Shown: positions 42,829 to 51,898 of the stretch, one piece after another
Position numbering within the stretch: position 1 is the stretch's first letter
How the letters are laid out: each line of letters opens with the position of its first letter
Assembly (NCBI RefSeq): GCF_900143645.1
Contig: NZ_FRFD01000009.1
Coordinates: 84,722-148,721, forward strand
Direction of reading: 5' to 3'
Origin: Anaerocolumna xylanovorans DSM 12503
Lineage (GTDB): Bacteria; Bacillota; Clostridia; Lachnospirales; Lachnospiraceae
DNA: 64,000 nucleotides
Notes under the pieces: model-generated
Database searches by the model: none
Told to the model about the DNA's origin: nothing
Seen by the model: only the letters and a program-made list of their open reading frames with translations
Translations under genes and position numbers: made by a program

Positions 42829-43635
42829 ATGGCATACGAGATTCTTGTTCTGGACATAGACGGAACACTGACCAATTCCAAGAAAGAAATATCAGACAAA
42901 ACCTATCGTTCCATCATGGCAATTCAGGAAAGAGGCCACAAGGTAGTATTAGCCTCCGGACGTCCCACCCCGGGAATCCTTCCTCTTGCCAGAAAATTAA
43001 AGCTATCCGAATACAACGGTTATATTCTTTCTTTCAATGGAGCAAAAGTAATTAACTGCAAAGATAACGAAATTATCTTTCAGCAGGTATTGAACCGGGA
43101 TTATCTTCCCCTTCTTCATGCTGCTGCCAGTAAAAATGAGGTTGGTCTTATATCCTATGAAGGTGACTGTGTTATAACCGACTCTAAGATTGATAGATTT
43201 ATGGAGACAGAAGCCAGAGTTAATGGTATTCCGATAAAGCAAGTGGATGATTTTGTAGCGTATATACAGTTTGATATTAATAAATGCCTTATGACCGGTG
43301 AACCGGATATTTTAAAAAGGATGGAACCCGAACTTAAGGCTGATCTTAGCGAAGGCTTAAATATCTATCGTTCAGAACCTTATTTTCTCGAGATTATGCC
43401 TAAAAATATTGATAAAGCATATTCTCTTGGTAAGCTTCTTGACTGCCTGGGCTTGTCCAGGGAACAGATGATTAGCTGCGGAGATGGCTTTAATGATATC
43501 TCTATGATAGAATATGCCGGAATGGGTGTTGCAATGGCAAATGCCCAGGATATTGTAAAAAGCAAGGCAGATTATATTACTCTCTCCAACGACGAAGACG
43601 GCATAGCACATGTAATAGAATCCTTTATGCTTTAG
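42829..43635 (+). CDS. Cof-type HAD-superfamily sugar-phosphatase
   Basis: A 268-aa class IIB HAD hydrolase: motif I DIDGTLTNSKKEIS, motif II VVLASGR, cap domain 85-190, and motifs III-IV with ISCGDGFNDISMIEYAGMGVAMANA. Such enzymes dephosphorylate sugar phosphates or FMN in the cytoplasm; the specific substrate is not predictable. AGAAAGG precedes the ATG. Downstream of the diguanylate cyclase gene, likely cotranscribed. Confidence 0.93.
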   Translation: MAYEILVLDIDGTLTNSKKEISDKTYRSIMAIQERGHKVVLASGRPTPGILPLARKLKLSEYNGYILSFNGAKVINCKDNEIIFQQVLNRDYLPLLHAAASKNEVGLISYEGDCVITDSKIDRFMETEARVNGIPIKQVDDFVAYIQFDINKCLMTGEPDILKRMEPELKADLSEGLNIYRSEPYFLEIMPKNIDKAYSLGKLLDCLGLSREQMISCGDGFNDISMIEYAGMGVAMANAQDIVKSKADYITLSNDEDGIAHVIESFML

Positions 43636-43651
43636 TTTTAATTTGACATCC

Positions 43652-43699
43652 AAAAAGCCTGGAAAAACAGTTCTAACGACTGTTTCCCCCGGCTTTTAT
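43652..43699. terminator. Bidirectional terminator between the HAD gene and the convergent alpha-glucosidase gene
   Basis: AAAAAGCCTGG followed by AAAAACAG pairs with CTGTTTCCCCCGGCTTTT around TTCTAACGA, with an A-run and T-run on the two sides. Confidence 0.75.
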
Positions 43700-43725
43700 T
43701 TGTTATATTGGTTCTATCTATTAAT

Positions 43726-45420
43726 TTACTGTTTTACTAATTCCGCCAGCTGCTCTACTTCCATCACCACTACCTGATAACCGTCAAAGATTACGGTACT
43801 TCCTTCTCTCTTAACATCCTCATAATTATTCAGAAGTATTTTCTTACACCTGACAGGCAGCTTGATAGCCGCACACTCTCTTTGGAAATTAGCGGCGACA
43901 AGAATGGTCTTTTCCTGTCCTTTTCTAAGATAAGCCATAAAGTTTTCTTTCTCCGGAAGAACAGGTACAAATTTACCGTATACCAGAACTTCCTTATATT
44001 CCTCTTCTTTCCTTAGCTCAATCAGTTTCCTGTAAAAATGAAATACCGAGTCTTCTCTTCCCATCTGCTCTTTGGCATTGATAGAAGGATAATTAGGGTT
44101 TAATGGCAGCCATGATTTTCCTTCGGAAAATCCGGCGTTTATCCCATCATTCCACTGGAAGGGCGTTCTTGCATTGTCACGGCTGTATTTGCTTACAATC
44201 CTTAGCGCTTCTTCTTTACTGCAGCCTGCATCCAAAGCAATCTGATACTCATCCTTTGTGGATATATCATCCACTTCTTCTATGGAATGAAACACCGTAT
44301 TTTCCATTCCCAGCTCCTGTCCCTGATAGATAAACGGAATTCCCTTTTGAAGAAAATATATGGCAGCTAAAAGCTTCTTACTGGTCTCTGATAAGTCCTC
44401 TTCGGATATAAATTCATTTACCCCTCTGGGCTCATCATGGTTTTCTATAATGTTTGACATAAAGCCTACTTTGTCTGCTTTCTCCTGACTCCTAAAGCAG
44501 GTAGCCTTATACTCTTTTGTTGTAACCTCCTGGCAATCATACCAGCCATTAGCGCTTTTTCCGATAAGTGCCGGGCCGAACTCAAAGATACTGGAAAAAT
44601 ACCCGTCTTCTCCAAAGAACAAAGGCATCTCTTCTTCTTTGGCGTCAAACACTTCTCCAACCGTAAAGGCATCGTACTTCTCAAAGGTCTCCCTTTTCAT
44701 CTCTGATAAGAATTCTCCGATTCCTTCTGCTTCCTTTAACATGGTCTTAATACTGACCATGCCGTCCTCTCTGTCAGGCTTATAATCCTTAAAAGGAAGC
44801 ACCTTCTTTATATTGATAATCGCATCAATACGGAAACCGCCAAGCCCCTTGTTAAGCCACCAGTTTATCATCTTATAGATTTCCTGCCTGACCTCTGGAT
44901 TTTCCCAATTCAAATCCGGCTGCTTCTTATGAAAGGCATGGAAATAATATTTATCCGTGCCGGGAATGATTTCCCAGGCACTTCCTCCAAAATAGGAACG
45001 CCAGTTGCAGGGGGGCTTCCCATCCTTTCCTTCCTCTATATAAAAATACTTTCCATATCTGCCGTCCGGATCTTTTAAGGCTTCTTTAAACCAAATATGT
45101 TCATCAGAACAGTGGTTTACCACCAGATCCATCAGAATATACATATTCTTTTCCCTGGCCCTGGCTATTAATTCTTCCATATCATCCATTGTACCGAATC
45201 TTGGGTCAATATTATAGTAATCGGATATGTCATATCCCTGATCTGCTAAAGGAGAACAAAATATCGGTGACAGCCACAGAATATCCACTCCCAGTTCCTG
45301 CAAATAGTCCAATTTGTTTATTATTCCTCTTAAATCCCCAATTCCGTCTCCGTCTGCATCATAAAAACTCTTAGGGTATATTTGATAGGCAATCTTATCA
45401 TGCCACCACTTCTTTTGCAT
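43726..45420 (-). CDS. Alpha-glucosidase / oligo-1,6-glucosidase, GH13
   Basis: A 564-aa cytoplasmic (no signal peptide) amylase-family enzyme. Motif I DLVVNHCSDEH, nucleophile Asp199 in GGFRIDAI, acid/base Glu256 in TVGEVFD, and third Asp329 in ENHDEPR. The order (beta/alpha)8 barrel, B domain (~105-175), C-terminal beta domain is complete. It would hydrolyse imported malto- or isomalto-oligosaccharides or sucrose-like glucosides; the residue after the nucleophile (DAI rather than DVI) does not settle this. 14 bp after the MalG-type permease gene. Confidence 0.95.
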   Translation of the reverse strand: MQKKWWHDKIAYQIYPKSFYDADGDGIGDLRGIINKLDYLQELGVDILWLSPIFCSPLADQGYDISDYYNIDPRFGTMDDMEELIARAREKNMYILMDLVVNHCSDEHIWFKEALKDPDGRYGKYFYIEEGKDGKPPCNWRSYFGGSAWEIIPGTDKYYFHAFHKKQPDLNWENPEVRQEIYKMINWWLNKGLGGFRIDAIINIKKVLPFKDYKPDREDGMVSIKTMLKEAEGIGEFLSEMKRETFEKYDAFTVGEVFDAKEEEMPLFFGEDGYFSSIFEFGPALIGKSANGWYDCQEVTTKEYKATCFRSQEKADKVGFMSNIIENHDEPRGVNEFISEEDLSETSKKLLAAIYFLQKGIPFIYQGQELGMENTVFHSIEEVDDISTKDEYQIALDAGCSKEEALRIVSKYSRDNARTPFQWNDGINAGFSEGKSWLPLNPNYPSINAKEQMGREDSVFHFYRKLIELRKEEEYKEVLVYGKFVPVLPEKENFMAYLRKGQEKTILVAANFQRECAAIKLPVRCKKILLNNYEDVKREGSTVIFDGYQVVVMEVEQLAELVKQ

Positions 45421-45433
45421 ATCAACCTCCTTC

Positions 45434-46294
45434 TTACTTTATAGCACCTTCTACCATTCCCTGTATAATCTGCCTCTGTGCAAATGCGAACAAGATAATG
45501 ATAGGAATCATGGCCAAAAGTGCCGCTGTCAGAATTAAATCCCACTGTTTTACATAAGATCCTACAAAGCTGCTTACCGCAACCGGCAGAGTCTTTATTC
45601 TTCCGTTGAGCCCAAGCATAAGGGATGGAAGCAAATAATCATTCCATATCCAGATACCGTTTAGAATCAGGACAGTCATCTGTACCGGCTTTAACAAGGG
45701 GAATATAATTCTAAAAAAAGTCCCTTCCGGACTGCAGCCGTCAATCCATGCTGCTTCCTCTAACTCATAAGGAATTCCCTTAATGAAGCCGTGAAGGATA
45801 AAGATAGACATGGAACCGCCAAAACCCAGATAGGCAAAGATAATTCCGGTATAGCTGCTAAGAAACTGTATGCCCGTAAAGGAAGATAGGCTTCGGAAAG
45901 TAGATAAAAGCGGAAGCATAACTACCTGAAAAGGAATAACCATAGCGGCTACAAAAAGCATAAATATAACACTGGACCATTTCTTTTTATTTCTCACCAA
46001 AACCCAGGCTGCCATACCGGAAAATAAAGACAGCAAAGCCAAGGACACCACTGTAATAATCAAAGAACTTGAAAAGGATTTCCAATAACTGAAATTCTGA
46101 TTATTGATTACATTTCCTAGATTTGTAAACAACTGACTGATATTTGTCGGAGGTTTAATAGGGCTGATAACAATATCTGCACTTTTTTTAGATGAGTTAA
46201 AGAGTACCAGGAGAAAGGGCAGCAAAACGATAATGGATAATATAATTCCTGCTATCTCACCAAATAATAAATTGATTTTTCTCGTTTTCATCAC
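45434..46294 (-). CDS. Carbohydrate ABC importer permease (MalG type), second system
   Basis: A 286-aa permease with six helices and EAA loop LEEAAWIDGCSPEGTFFRIIFPLLK. It overlaps the MalF-type gene by 4 bp. GGAGG precedes a GTG at 46294 and an ATG at 46291, either of which may be used. It forms the second CUT1 importer of the window with the adjacent genes; again no ATPase is encoded here. Confidence 0.93.
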   Translation of the reverse strand: MMKTRKINLLFGEIAGIILSIIVLLPFLLVLFNSSKKSADIVISPIKPPTNISQLFTNLGNVINNQNFSYWKSFSSSLIITVVSLALLSLFSGMAAWVLVRNKKKWSSVIFMLFVAAMVIPFQVVMLPLLSTFRSLSSFTGIQFLSSYTGIIFAYLGFGGSMSIFILHGFIKGIPYELEEAAWIDGCSPEGTFFRIIFPLLKPVQMTVLILNGIWIWNDYLLPSLMLGLNGRIKTLPVAVSSFVGSYVKQWDLILTAALLAMIPIIILFAFAQRQIIQGMVEGAIK

Positions 46295-47331
46295 ATTTCA
46301 ACCTCCTTTCTCTTATTTATGGAAACCTGAGTAAGCGATACAATAGCCAGAATGATAAAGAAAACAACGGCTTTTGTCTGCCCCAGGGCATATTCATTTT
46401 TTGCAATTGCTGTTTTATAAATATTCAGGGCCATAAATTCCGTAGACAGCACTGCCTTTCCCTGCAGTATCCTGCTGGGTGCTCCATTTGTTATAGCAAG
46501 GTTTAGGTCAAACTGTTTAAAGGAATTTACCAATGTTAAAAACATACATACAGTAAAGGTATTGGCAATCATGGGCATTTTGATTCTCTTTAAGGCTACC
46601 CACCAGTTTGCCCCGTCTACATTGGAAGCCTCCATAATATCTTTCGGTACTCCCTGAAGGCCTGTTACGTAAATCATCATAATATATCCTGCGTACTGCC
46701 AGGTACTTACAATCAGAATTGCTGCCAGTGCCAAATTAGGGTCAGTAAGCATTGACTGGCTGCCTGCAATAGCAGCTGTAAATACTTTGTTGAAAATAAA
46801 CTGCCATACATAACCTAAAACAATACCGCCGATAAGGTTCGGCAGGAAGAAGGAAGCACGGTAAAAATTTCTTCCTCTTACCTTTGATGTACATAAAAGT
46901 GCAAGAGCAAATGCTGCAATATTCACAAAAATCATATTCAGTATCGTATAGAGAAAAGTAATCAAAAAGGAATAAACATAGTCCCTTGACTGAAACATGG
47001 TAATGTAATTGCCTATTCCTACAAACTTTGTAAACTTTATACCGTTCCAGTCTGTCAGGGAATAGAAAATACCCAGAATAAACGGATTCAAAACTGTGAA
47101 AAAAAACGTTAGTAAGACCGGAAGCAAAAACAGGACATTTACAATGGAACGGTGTTTTTTGGTAGGCAGTATAAATAGTCCCGCTACGATAAGTACAAGC
47201 CCTGCCGCCAGCAATATCCCTCTGTAACTGCTTTCATTTCCTGTAAAATCCAGGTACAAGGCAAAAGCCATTGCACATAATCCGACTATTATTTCTATCA
47301 GGGAGAAAGTTCTTTTTAGCTGTGTATTCAC
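46291..47331 (-). CDS. Carbohydrate ABC importer permease (MalF type), second system
   Basis: 346 aa, longer than most because two extra hydrophobic segments (residues ~12-60) precede the six-helix core. The EAA loop is IMEASNVDGANWWVALKRIKMPMI. GTG start with a strong AGGAGG seven bases upstream. It follows the binding-protein gene by about 98 bp, which contains a 9-bp stem-loop. Confidence 0.93.
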   Translation of the reverse strand: MNTQLKRTFSLIEIIVGLCAMAFALYLDFTGNESSYRGILLAAGLVLIVAGLFILPTKKHRSIVNVLFLLPVLLTFFFTVLNPFILGIFYSLTDWNGIKFTKFVGIGNYITMFQSRDYVYSFLITFLYTILNMIFVNIAAFALALLCTSKVRGRNFYRASFFLPNLIGGIVLGYVWQFIFNKVFTAAIAGSQSMLTDPNLALAAILIVSTWQYAGYIMMIYVTGLQGVPKDIMEASNVDGANWWVALKRIKMPMIANTFTVCMFLTLVNSFKQFDLNLAITNGAPSRILQGKAVLSTEFMALNIYKTAIAKNEYALGQTKAVVFFIILAIVSLTQVSINKRKEVEM

Positions 47332-47381
47332 TCTAATCCTCCTATCACATGGCAGCCTTGCCTTAGATTACTGCAATAATC

Positions 47382-47416
47382 GGACTGCTGCAACCCTAAG
47401 CGGAATACAGCAGTCC
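47382..47416 (-). promoter_or_regulatory. Intercistronic stem-loop after the second sugar-binding protein gene
   Basis: GGACTGCTG (47382-47390) pairs with CAGCAGTCC (47408-47416). No T-run follows on the minus strand. Same place as the stem-loops at 26150-26187 and 59225-59259. Confidence 0.65.
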
Positions 47417-47429
47417 TTTCCTGCCATCT

Positions 47430-48758
47430 TTATTTTTTAACGTAATCAGCAATTGTACTGCTTAACATTTTAACAAACTCATCTTTGCCAAGGTCGCCCT
47501 TTGCATATAATTCAAATACTGCACCGGTTGCATTCTGCGCAATACCTTCCGGCATTTTTGTCCACTGCCAGGAATAAGTATTTCCTGCATCAATGTAGCT
47601 CTTTAAGCTGACTGCAAGAGGTGTTTCAGGAACCTCTGTACAGGTCTTGTAAGGTGATATCATGCCGCAGTCTTTTACCAATGCTTTCTGTCCTTCGGCA
47701 GAAGTAGCAAGGTCATTTAAGAAAGCCTTGCAGGCATCAATGTTCTTGCCTTCATTGTATACTGACCACCAGGAAGGACAATCAGCCAGAACGCCTGCGG
47801 TATCTTCTTTTAAGAAGGCCAACGGTGCGATTCCGCAATCAAATTTAACATTATAATCAGGGAGGGAGGGATCTATCCAGTTACCCTGTGTTACAAAAGC
47901 TGTCTTTCCCTGTGCCCAGAGTGCTAACTGGTCATCATAGGTACCGGAAATTAAAACCGTAGGATCAGAATAACTAAAGAGCATCTTTGTAAAATCAGCA
48001 AACTGTCCAAGTCTTTGATCATCCACCTTGCCTTCTTTTAACATGTCAATATAAGTGGTATCATCTCTCTTTAAACCTGCTGATAAATAATATCCAAAAA
48101 TATGGTTGCCTGTTGACCAGTACATCTGTCCTGCTTCTGCCGCAACAGAGCATACAGCTGTTAAACCAAGTTCATCCTTCATAGAATCAATCTTTTCAAA
48201 AGCTGCCTTGTAAGCGTCGTAGTTCACAAGAGATTTCGGATCAACACCGGCTTTTTTAAGAACATCCGCATTGTAAGTAATTCCATAACCTTCTACTGCA
48301 TAAGGGAAACCTACTGTCTTACCGTCAGCATCCTTAAAGCCGAAGTCTGTCTGGGAAGCCCAGCTTTCACCGCTTAAGTCCGTCATATAACTCTTCCATG
48401 TCTGGTAGTCGCCTTCACCGCCAAAAACAAAGATATCAGGCATATTTCCTGCTGCAAGATAGCCCTTTAAAGTTCCGTTGATATCAACACCGCCACCCAG
48501 GGATTCAATGATAACTTCCTGCCCGGTTTTTTCTTTATATGCTGCTGCAAAGCTTTTTAACTGATTGTCGATTTCGATCTTACCATTTACCAGACGGATT
48601 GCTTTTCCATTCCCCTTAGAAGTTGAACCCTTATCGTCTGTTGTCGGGGTATTATTATTGCCATTGGTATTGTTCTTGGTGTTGTTGCCTGCACAGCCGG
48701 TTAAGGATACCGCTGCGAGCATGCACGCGAGTAAAACAGCTAACAATCTTTTTTTCAT
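47430..48758 (-). CDS. Extracellular sugar-binding lipoprotein, second system
   Basis: A 442-aa solute-binding protein: signal MKKRLLAVLLACMLAAVSLTGC with lipobox LTGC, an Asn/Thr-rich linker, then the family 1 binding domain (LKGYLAAGNMPDIFVFGGEGDYQTWKSYM, VGFPYAVEGYGITYNADVLKKAGVDP, TGNHIFGYYLSAG, GTYDDQLALWAQGKTAFVTQGNW). The cargo is likely the substrate of the GH13 enzyme encoded at the end of the operon. Promoter proposed at 48824-48852. Confidence 0.95.
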   Translation of the reverse strand: MKKRLLAVLLACMLAAVSLTGCAGNNTKNNTNGNNNTPTTDDKGSTSKGNGKAIRLVNGKIEIDNQLKSFAAAYKEKTGQEVIIESLGGGVDINGTLKGYLAAGNMPDIFVFGGEGDYQTWKSYMTDLSGESWASQTDFGFKDADGKTVGFPYAVEGYGITYNADVLKKAGVDPKSLVNYDAYKAAFEKIDSMKDELGLTAVCSVAAEAGQMYWSTGNHIFGYYLSAGLKRDDTTYIDMLKEGKVDDQRLGQFADFTKMLFSYSDPTVLISGTYDDQLALWAQGKTAFVTQGNWIDPSLPDYNVKFDCGIAPLAFLKEDTAGVLADCPSWWSVYNEGKNIDACKAFLNDLATSAEGQKALVKDCGMISPYKTCTEVPETPLAVSLKSYIDAGNTYSWQWTKMPEGIAQNATGAVFELYAKGDLGKDEFVKMLSSTIADYVKK

Positions 48759-48823
48759 GTAAAACCTCCAATATTCTTTAATATTTTACTTCACCTTTTG
48801 CGCATAAGGTCTTCGTATTTATT

Positions 48824-48852
48824 ATATTACCATCTTATTTAGAAATTTACAA
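48824..48852 (-). promoter_or_regulatory. Possible promoter of the GH13 sugar importer operon
   Basis: On the minus strand TTGTAA (48847-48852), 17 bp, TAATAT (48824-48829). I see no palindromic LacI-type operator nearby. The remainder of the gap from 48853 to 49034 is AT-rich and holds nothing else I can support. Confidence 0.45.
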
Positions 48853-49034
48853 GCATATATTTCTATTTTTTTGTTTTCTATTTGTGCAATATTACAGATT
48901 TTTTATAGAAACAGACCAATTGTTACCATATTTTCACTTCCTTCCCTGCAATATGAAATTGATTTATTATAGAATACTCATTAAAATGCAAATTTATCCA
49001 CACAATAAAGAATGTGACTTGGTGAATTTTCTAT

Positions 49035-49100
49035 AAAAAAAGGTTCTATAATAAATATTGGGAGTGTCATAAAACACATTCCAATATTTATTATAGAACC
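49035..49100 (-). terminator. Long AT-rich inverted repeat acting as terminator of the ABC-2/glycosyltransferase cluster
   Basis: Arms 49042-49061 and 49081-49100 are a perfect 20-bp inverted repeat (starting GGTTCTATAATAAATATT), with a nested GTGT/ACAC in the 19-nt loop. On the minus strand it is followed by seven T residues (49035-49041), about 100 bases after the last gene's stop. The stem is much longer and more AT-rich than the other terminators here. Confidence 0.65.
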
Positions 49101-49196
49101 GATAAAAACACTTAAATGGCTCTGAATGTAGTAATGGGGCGGGATTAAGATCTTTTTGTTACAATCACAATATTTTGCAGGTATATTACATTATAA

Positions 49197-50003
49197 TCAA
49201 CTGCCTGCACCTTCATAAAATCTAGTTCCCTTCTGAAAAACAAACACTGCTATAAAAAAATATACAGCACTGACAATAAGCTGAAAGGGCACTATCCACA
49301 TATACCTGACAACTGAATTCTTCAAAAACAATAGCGATGGATAATAGGACATAAAGCCCAGTGGAATAATTATAGAAAAAAAGAGCTGTAATATTTTGTT
49401 ATAAATTGTCATAGGATATTTTGAGTAATCCTTCACCTTAAGCATAAAGTCCATAATAACAGATGGATCTCTTACCCAAAATCCCAAGGAGGCACAAATA
49501 GTCATTGTTGAAATTATTATGATTCCTGAACTAATTATCAGAAGAATCAATAACAATACCATCTGAAAATCCCAAATGATATTCAGCGTATTTGAGGAAA
49601 TAACCATTAAATAGATGCCGATAATAACTTGAAAAATCGATTTTATATCTATGTATTCCGATACAAAAGAAAACAGTATGTTCATCGGCCTGAAATAGAA
49701 CTTGGTAAAATCTCCGTTTACTATATAGGTTTTCAGATTAAACATATTTCCAAAGAAAACATGAAAAACGGATGAGGCTGTTACAAGGAACCCGTATATA
49801 AATAGAAGTTCATTATACCCCCAGCCGCCAATATAAGTTACACGCATAAAAACAACGGAATAAAACAACAATCCTATAGTATTTTCTATAAAGATGCCAA
49901 TCAGGCTGATTAGAAAATCCGCTCTGTAAGCCATACGGGCTTTTACATATTTTGAGATTAACATCAGATAAATTTTTGTATAATACTTAGTACTTTTTCT
50001 CAT
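49197..50003 (-). CDS. ABC-2 exporter permease (DUF990-like, subunit 2)
   Basis: A 268-aa membrane protein with six hydrophobic helices, starting MRKSTKYYTKIYLMLISKYVKARMAYRADF, a pattern typical of the uncharacterised COG3694/DUF990 permeases that pair with a COG4587 permease and a COG4586 ATPase. The ATG at 50003 follows GGGGTG; frames open further upstream lack a better site. Last gene of the glycosyltransferase-ATPase-permease-permease cluster. Export substrate unknown. Unlike most neighbours the gene is AT-rich. Confidence 0.82.
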   Translation of the reverse strand: MRKSTKYYTKIYLMLISKYVKARMAYRADFLISLIGIFIENTIGLLFYSVVFMRVTYIGGWGYNELLFIYGFLVTASSVFHVFFGNMFNLKTYIVNGDFTKFYFRPMNILFSFVSEYIDIKSIFQVIIGIYLMVISSNTLNIIWDFQMVLLLILLIISSGIIIISTMTICASLGFWVRDPSVIMDFMLKVKDYSKYPMTIYNKILQLFFSIIIPLGFMSYYPSLLFLKNSVVRYMWIVPFQLIVSAVYFFIAVFVFQKGTRFYEGAGS

Positions 50004-50086
50004 TTCACACCCCATATATACCACAAATCTACTCAGATCTTTCGGTCGGTATTACTGCCTAAATAGAATTTTAAAAATCTTTTAAA

Positions 50087-50872
50087 TTACCCTCCATTTA
50101 CAATAAGCGCCTTTTCTGACTTTTTATAAAAGCAACGGGAAATCCATACCAAAATAACTGCCCAAAACACCTGAATTGCAATATTTTTCAGTACAAACCC
50201 ATAATTCGATATATATCCAAATAAAATTTCAAGGGGAATATCAATCACTCCTCGAAATGGTAACCATTTAATTACATTCCGGACACTTTCCGGAAAAAAT
50301 TTTAAAGGAATTAATCCACCAGATAAAAAGGATACAACCGCATTCTTTAAAATGATTATCCCCCACAAAGATTCCGTATAGAATGAAATTGTACCAATTA
50401 TGTATTCAAAGCAGAAATTAATAATAAATGCAAAAGGCAGTGAAAGGATAAAAAAAAGCACATTCCTGTAATCAGTTAGTCCGGCTGTAAACGCCATAAA
50501 TAAAATCACTGGAGAAAGCACTATAAAAAACTGAACCATTACATTTCCTATCGCTTCATAAAAAAATTGAAGCTCTATGGGTAAGGGTTTCATGTAATAT
50601 CCAAGTATATTACCAGTTTGTACCTTTATGGACATCCGCCAGTCAGTTCGGGAATTAAATAAAGAACTTAATATGGTCGAAACAGCCATATAATTATACG
50701 TTTGGGTGAAGGTTAAGCCGGCTACTGTTTCTTGGGATCCATAAATACCTTTCCAAATATAATATAAAATAAATAAATAGGCGGCATTAAAAAACAAGCT
50801 GGTTATAATCTTAAAGCGGTAAGCAAAGGAACTCTTTATCCCGGCAATGATTAAAATTGTATGTTTTTTCAT
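50087..50872 (-). CDS. ABC-2 exporter permease (COG4587-like, subunit 1)
   Basis: A 261-aa protein with six hydrophobic segments. N-terminus MKKHTILIIAGIKSSFAYRFKIITSLF, an FEYIIGTISFYTESLWGIIILKNAVVSFLSGGLIPLKFFPESV segment characteristic of this permease type, and a basic C-terminus. It overlaps the ATPase gene by 4 bp. The second permease starts 84 bp downstream. Confidence 0.82.
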   Translation of the reverse strand: MKKHTILIIAGIKSSFAYRFKIITSLFFNAAYLFILYYIWKGIYGSQETVAGLTFTQTYNYMAVSTILSSLFNSRTDWRMSIKVQTGNILGYYMKPLPIELQFFYEAIGNVMVQFFIVLSPVILFMAFTAGLTDYRNVLFFILSLPFAFIINFCFEYIIGTISFYTESLWGIIILKNAVVSFLSGGLIPLKFFPESVRNVIKWLPFRGVIDIPLEILFGYISNYGFVLKNIAIQVFWAVILVWISRCFYKKSEKALIVNGG

Positions 50873-51885
50873 AACAAGTTTCCCTCGTATACCTGTCGGA
50901 CAATATCTTCTATTTTTACTCCAACCGTATTGATATCCTCTATTCCGACATATTCCATTATCTGTAGCAGAAGCTCATTGATATCCACCTCACCGCTATC
51001 ACAGATAATATCCATCCTTTTGTTCGAAGCCGGATTAATCTGCAGATGCTCCTTTGTAAACATTCCTTTTATTTTTTCTGTAAGCTCATCGGAAATCACC
51101 TTTTTTGTTGTTATTTCAATAATTTTCCTTTCACTCCCAACAAGCTGTTTCATCTTGTTCATGGAGTCATCAAAAATGATAGTGCCATGATCTATGATAA
51201 CAACTCTGTCACATAAAGCTTCAATATCGCTGATATCGTGGGTTGTAAGAATAACGGTGACCCCTTGCTGGCTGTTCATCCTCTTAATTATTTTTCTTAT
51301 TTTAGTCTTTACCGAAATGTCAAGACCAATTGTTGGTTCATCCAGGAAAATCACCTTGGGATTATAAAGCAGCACCGCTACTATCTCGCACAGCATTTTT
51401 TGTCCTAATGATAAGTGACGGACTGATTTATCAAAAAGCTCCGATATGCAGAGTTCCTCTTCAAATATTCTCATGTTCTCTGCATACTCTGCATCACTTA
51501 ATTCATACATTTCTTTCATCACCTTAAAAGAATCTTCCACTGACAAATCCCACCAGAGCTGACTTCTCTGGCCCATTACAACCCCAATTTCCTTCACATA
51601 TTTTACTCTGTGTTTATAGGGTATAAAACCATTTACAAGTACGGTTCCCTCTGTCGGAACCAAAACGCCGGTTAACATCTTAATCGTGGTAGACTTTCCG
51701 GCACCATTCGGTCCTATAAATCCCACAATTTCGCCCTTACCGATATTTAAATTAATCTGATTCACGGCTCTTTCCACAGTATAATCAGTTGAAAATAAAT
51801 CCTTAACAACACTAAATTTACCACTCTTTTTATTCAGAATCTTAAAATCTTTGCTGAGATTTTTCAGTTCAATTATATTTTCCAT
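50869..51885 (-). CDS. ABC exporter ATPase (COG4586-like)
   Basis: 338 aa. Walker A GPNGAGKSTT, signature VRHLSLGQKML, Walker B KVIFLDEPTIGLDISV, switch His in LTTHD. The ~90-residue C-terminal extension after the switch region (VGSERKIIEITTKKV...) and the early insertion with YTVERAVNQINLNIGKGEIVGFIGP are typical of COG4586, whose members energise two different permeases. The natural substrate class is not established. 13 bp after the glycosyltransferase gene. Confidence 0.9.
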   Translation of the reverse strand: MENIIELKNLSKDFKILNKKSGKFSVVKDLFSTDYTVERAVNQINLNIGKGEIVGFIGPNGAGKSTTIKMLTGVLVPTEGTVLVNGFIPYKHRVKYVKEIGVVMGQRSQLWWDLSVEDSFKVMKEMYELSDAEYAENMRIFEEELCISELFDKSVRHLSLGQKMLCEIVAVLLYNPKVIFLDEPTIGLDISVKTKIRKIIKRMNSQQGVTVILTTHDISDIEALCDRVVIIDHGTIIFDDSMNKMKQLVGSERKIIEITTKKVISDELTEKIKGMFTKEHLQINPASNKRMDIICDSGEVDINELLLQIMEYVGIEDINTVGVKIEDIVRQVYEGNLL

Positions 51886-51898
51886 CCTTAGGTTTCTC

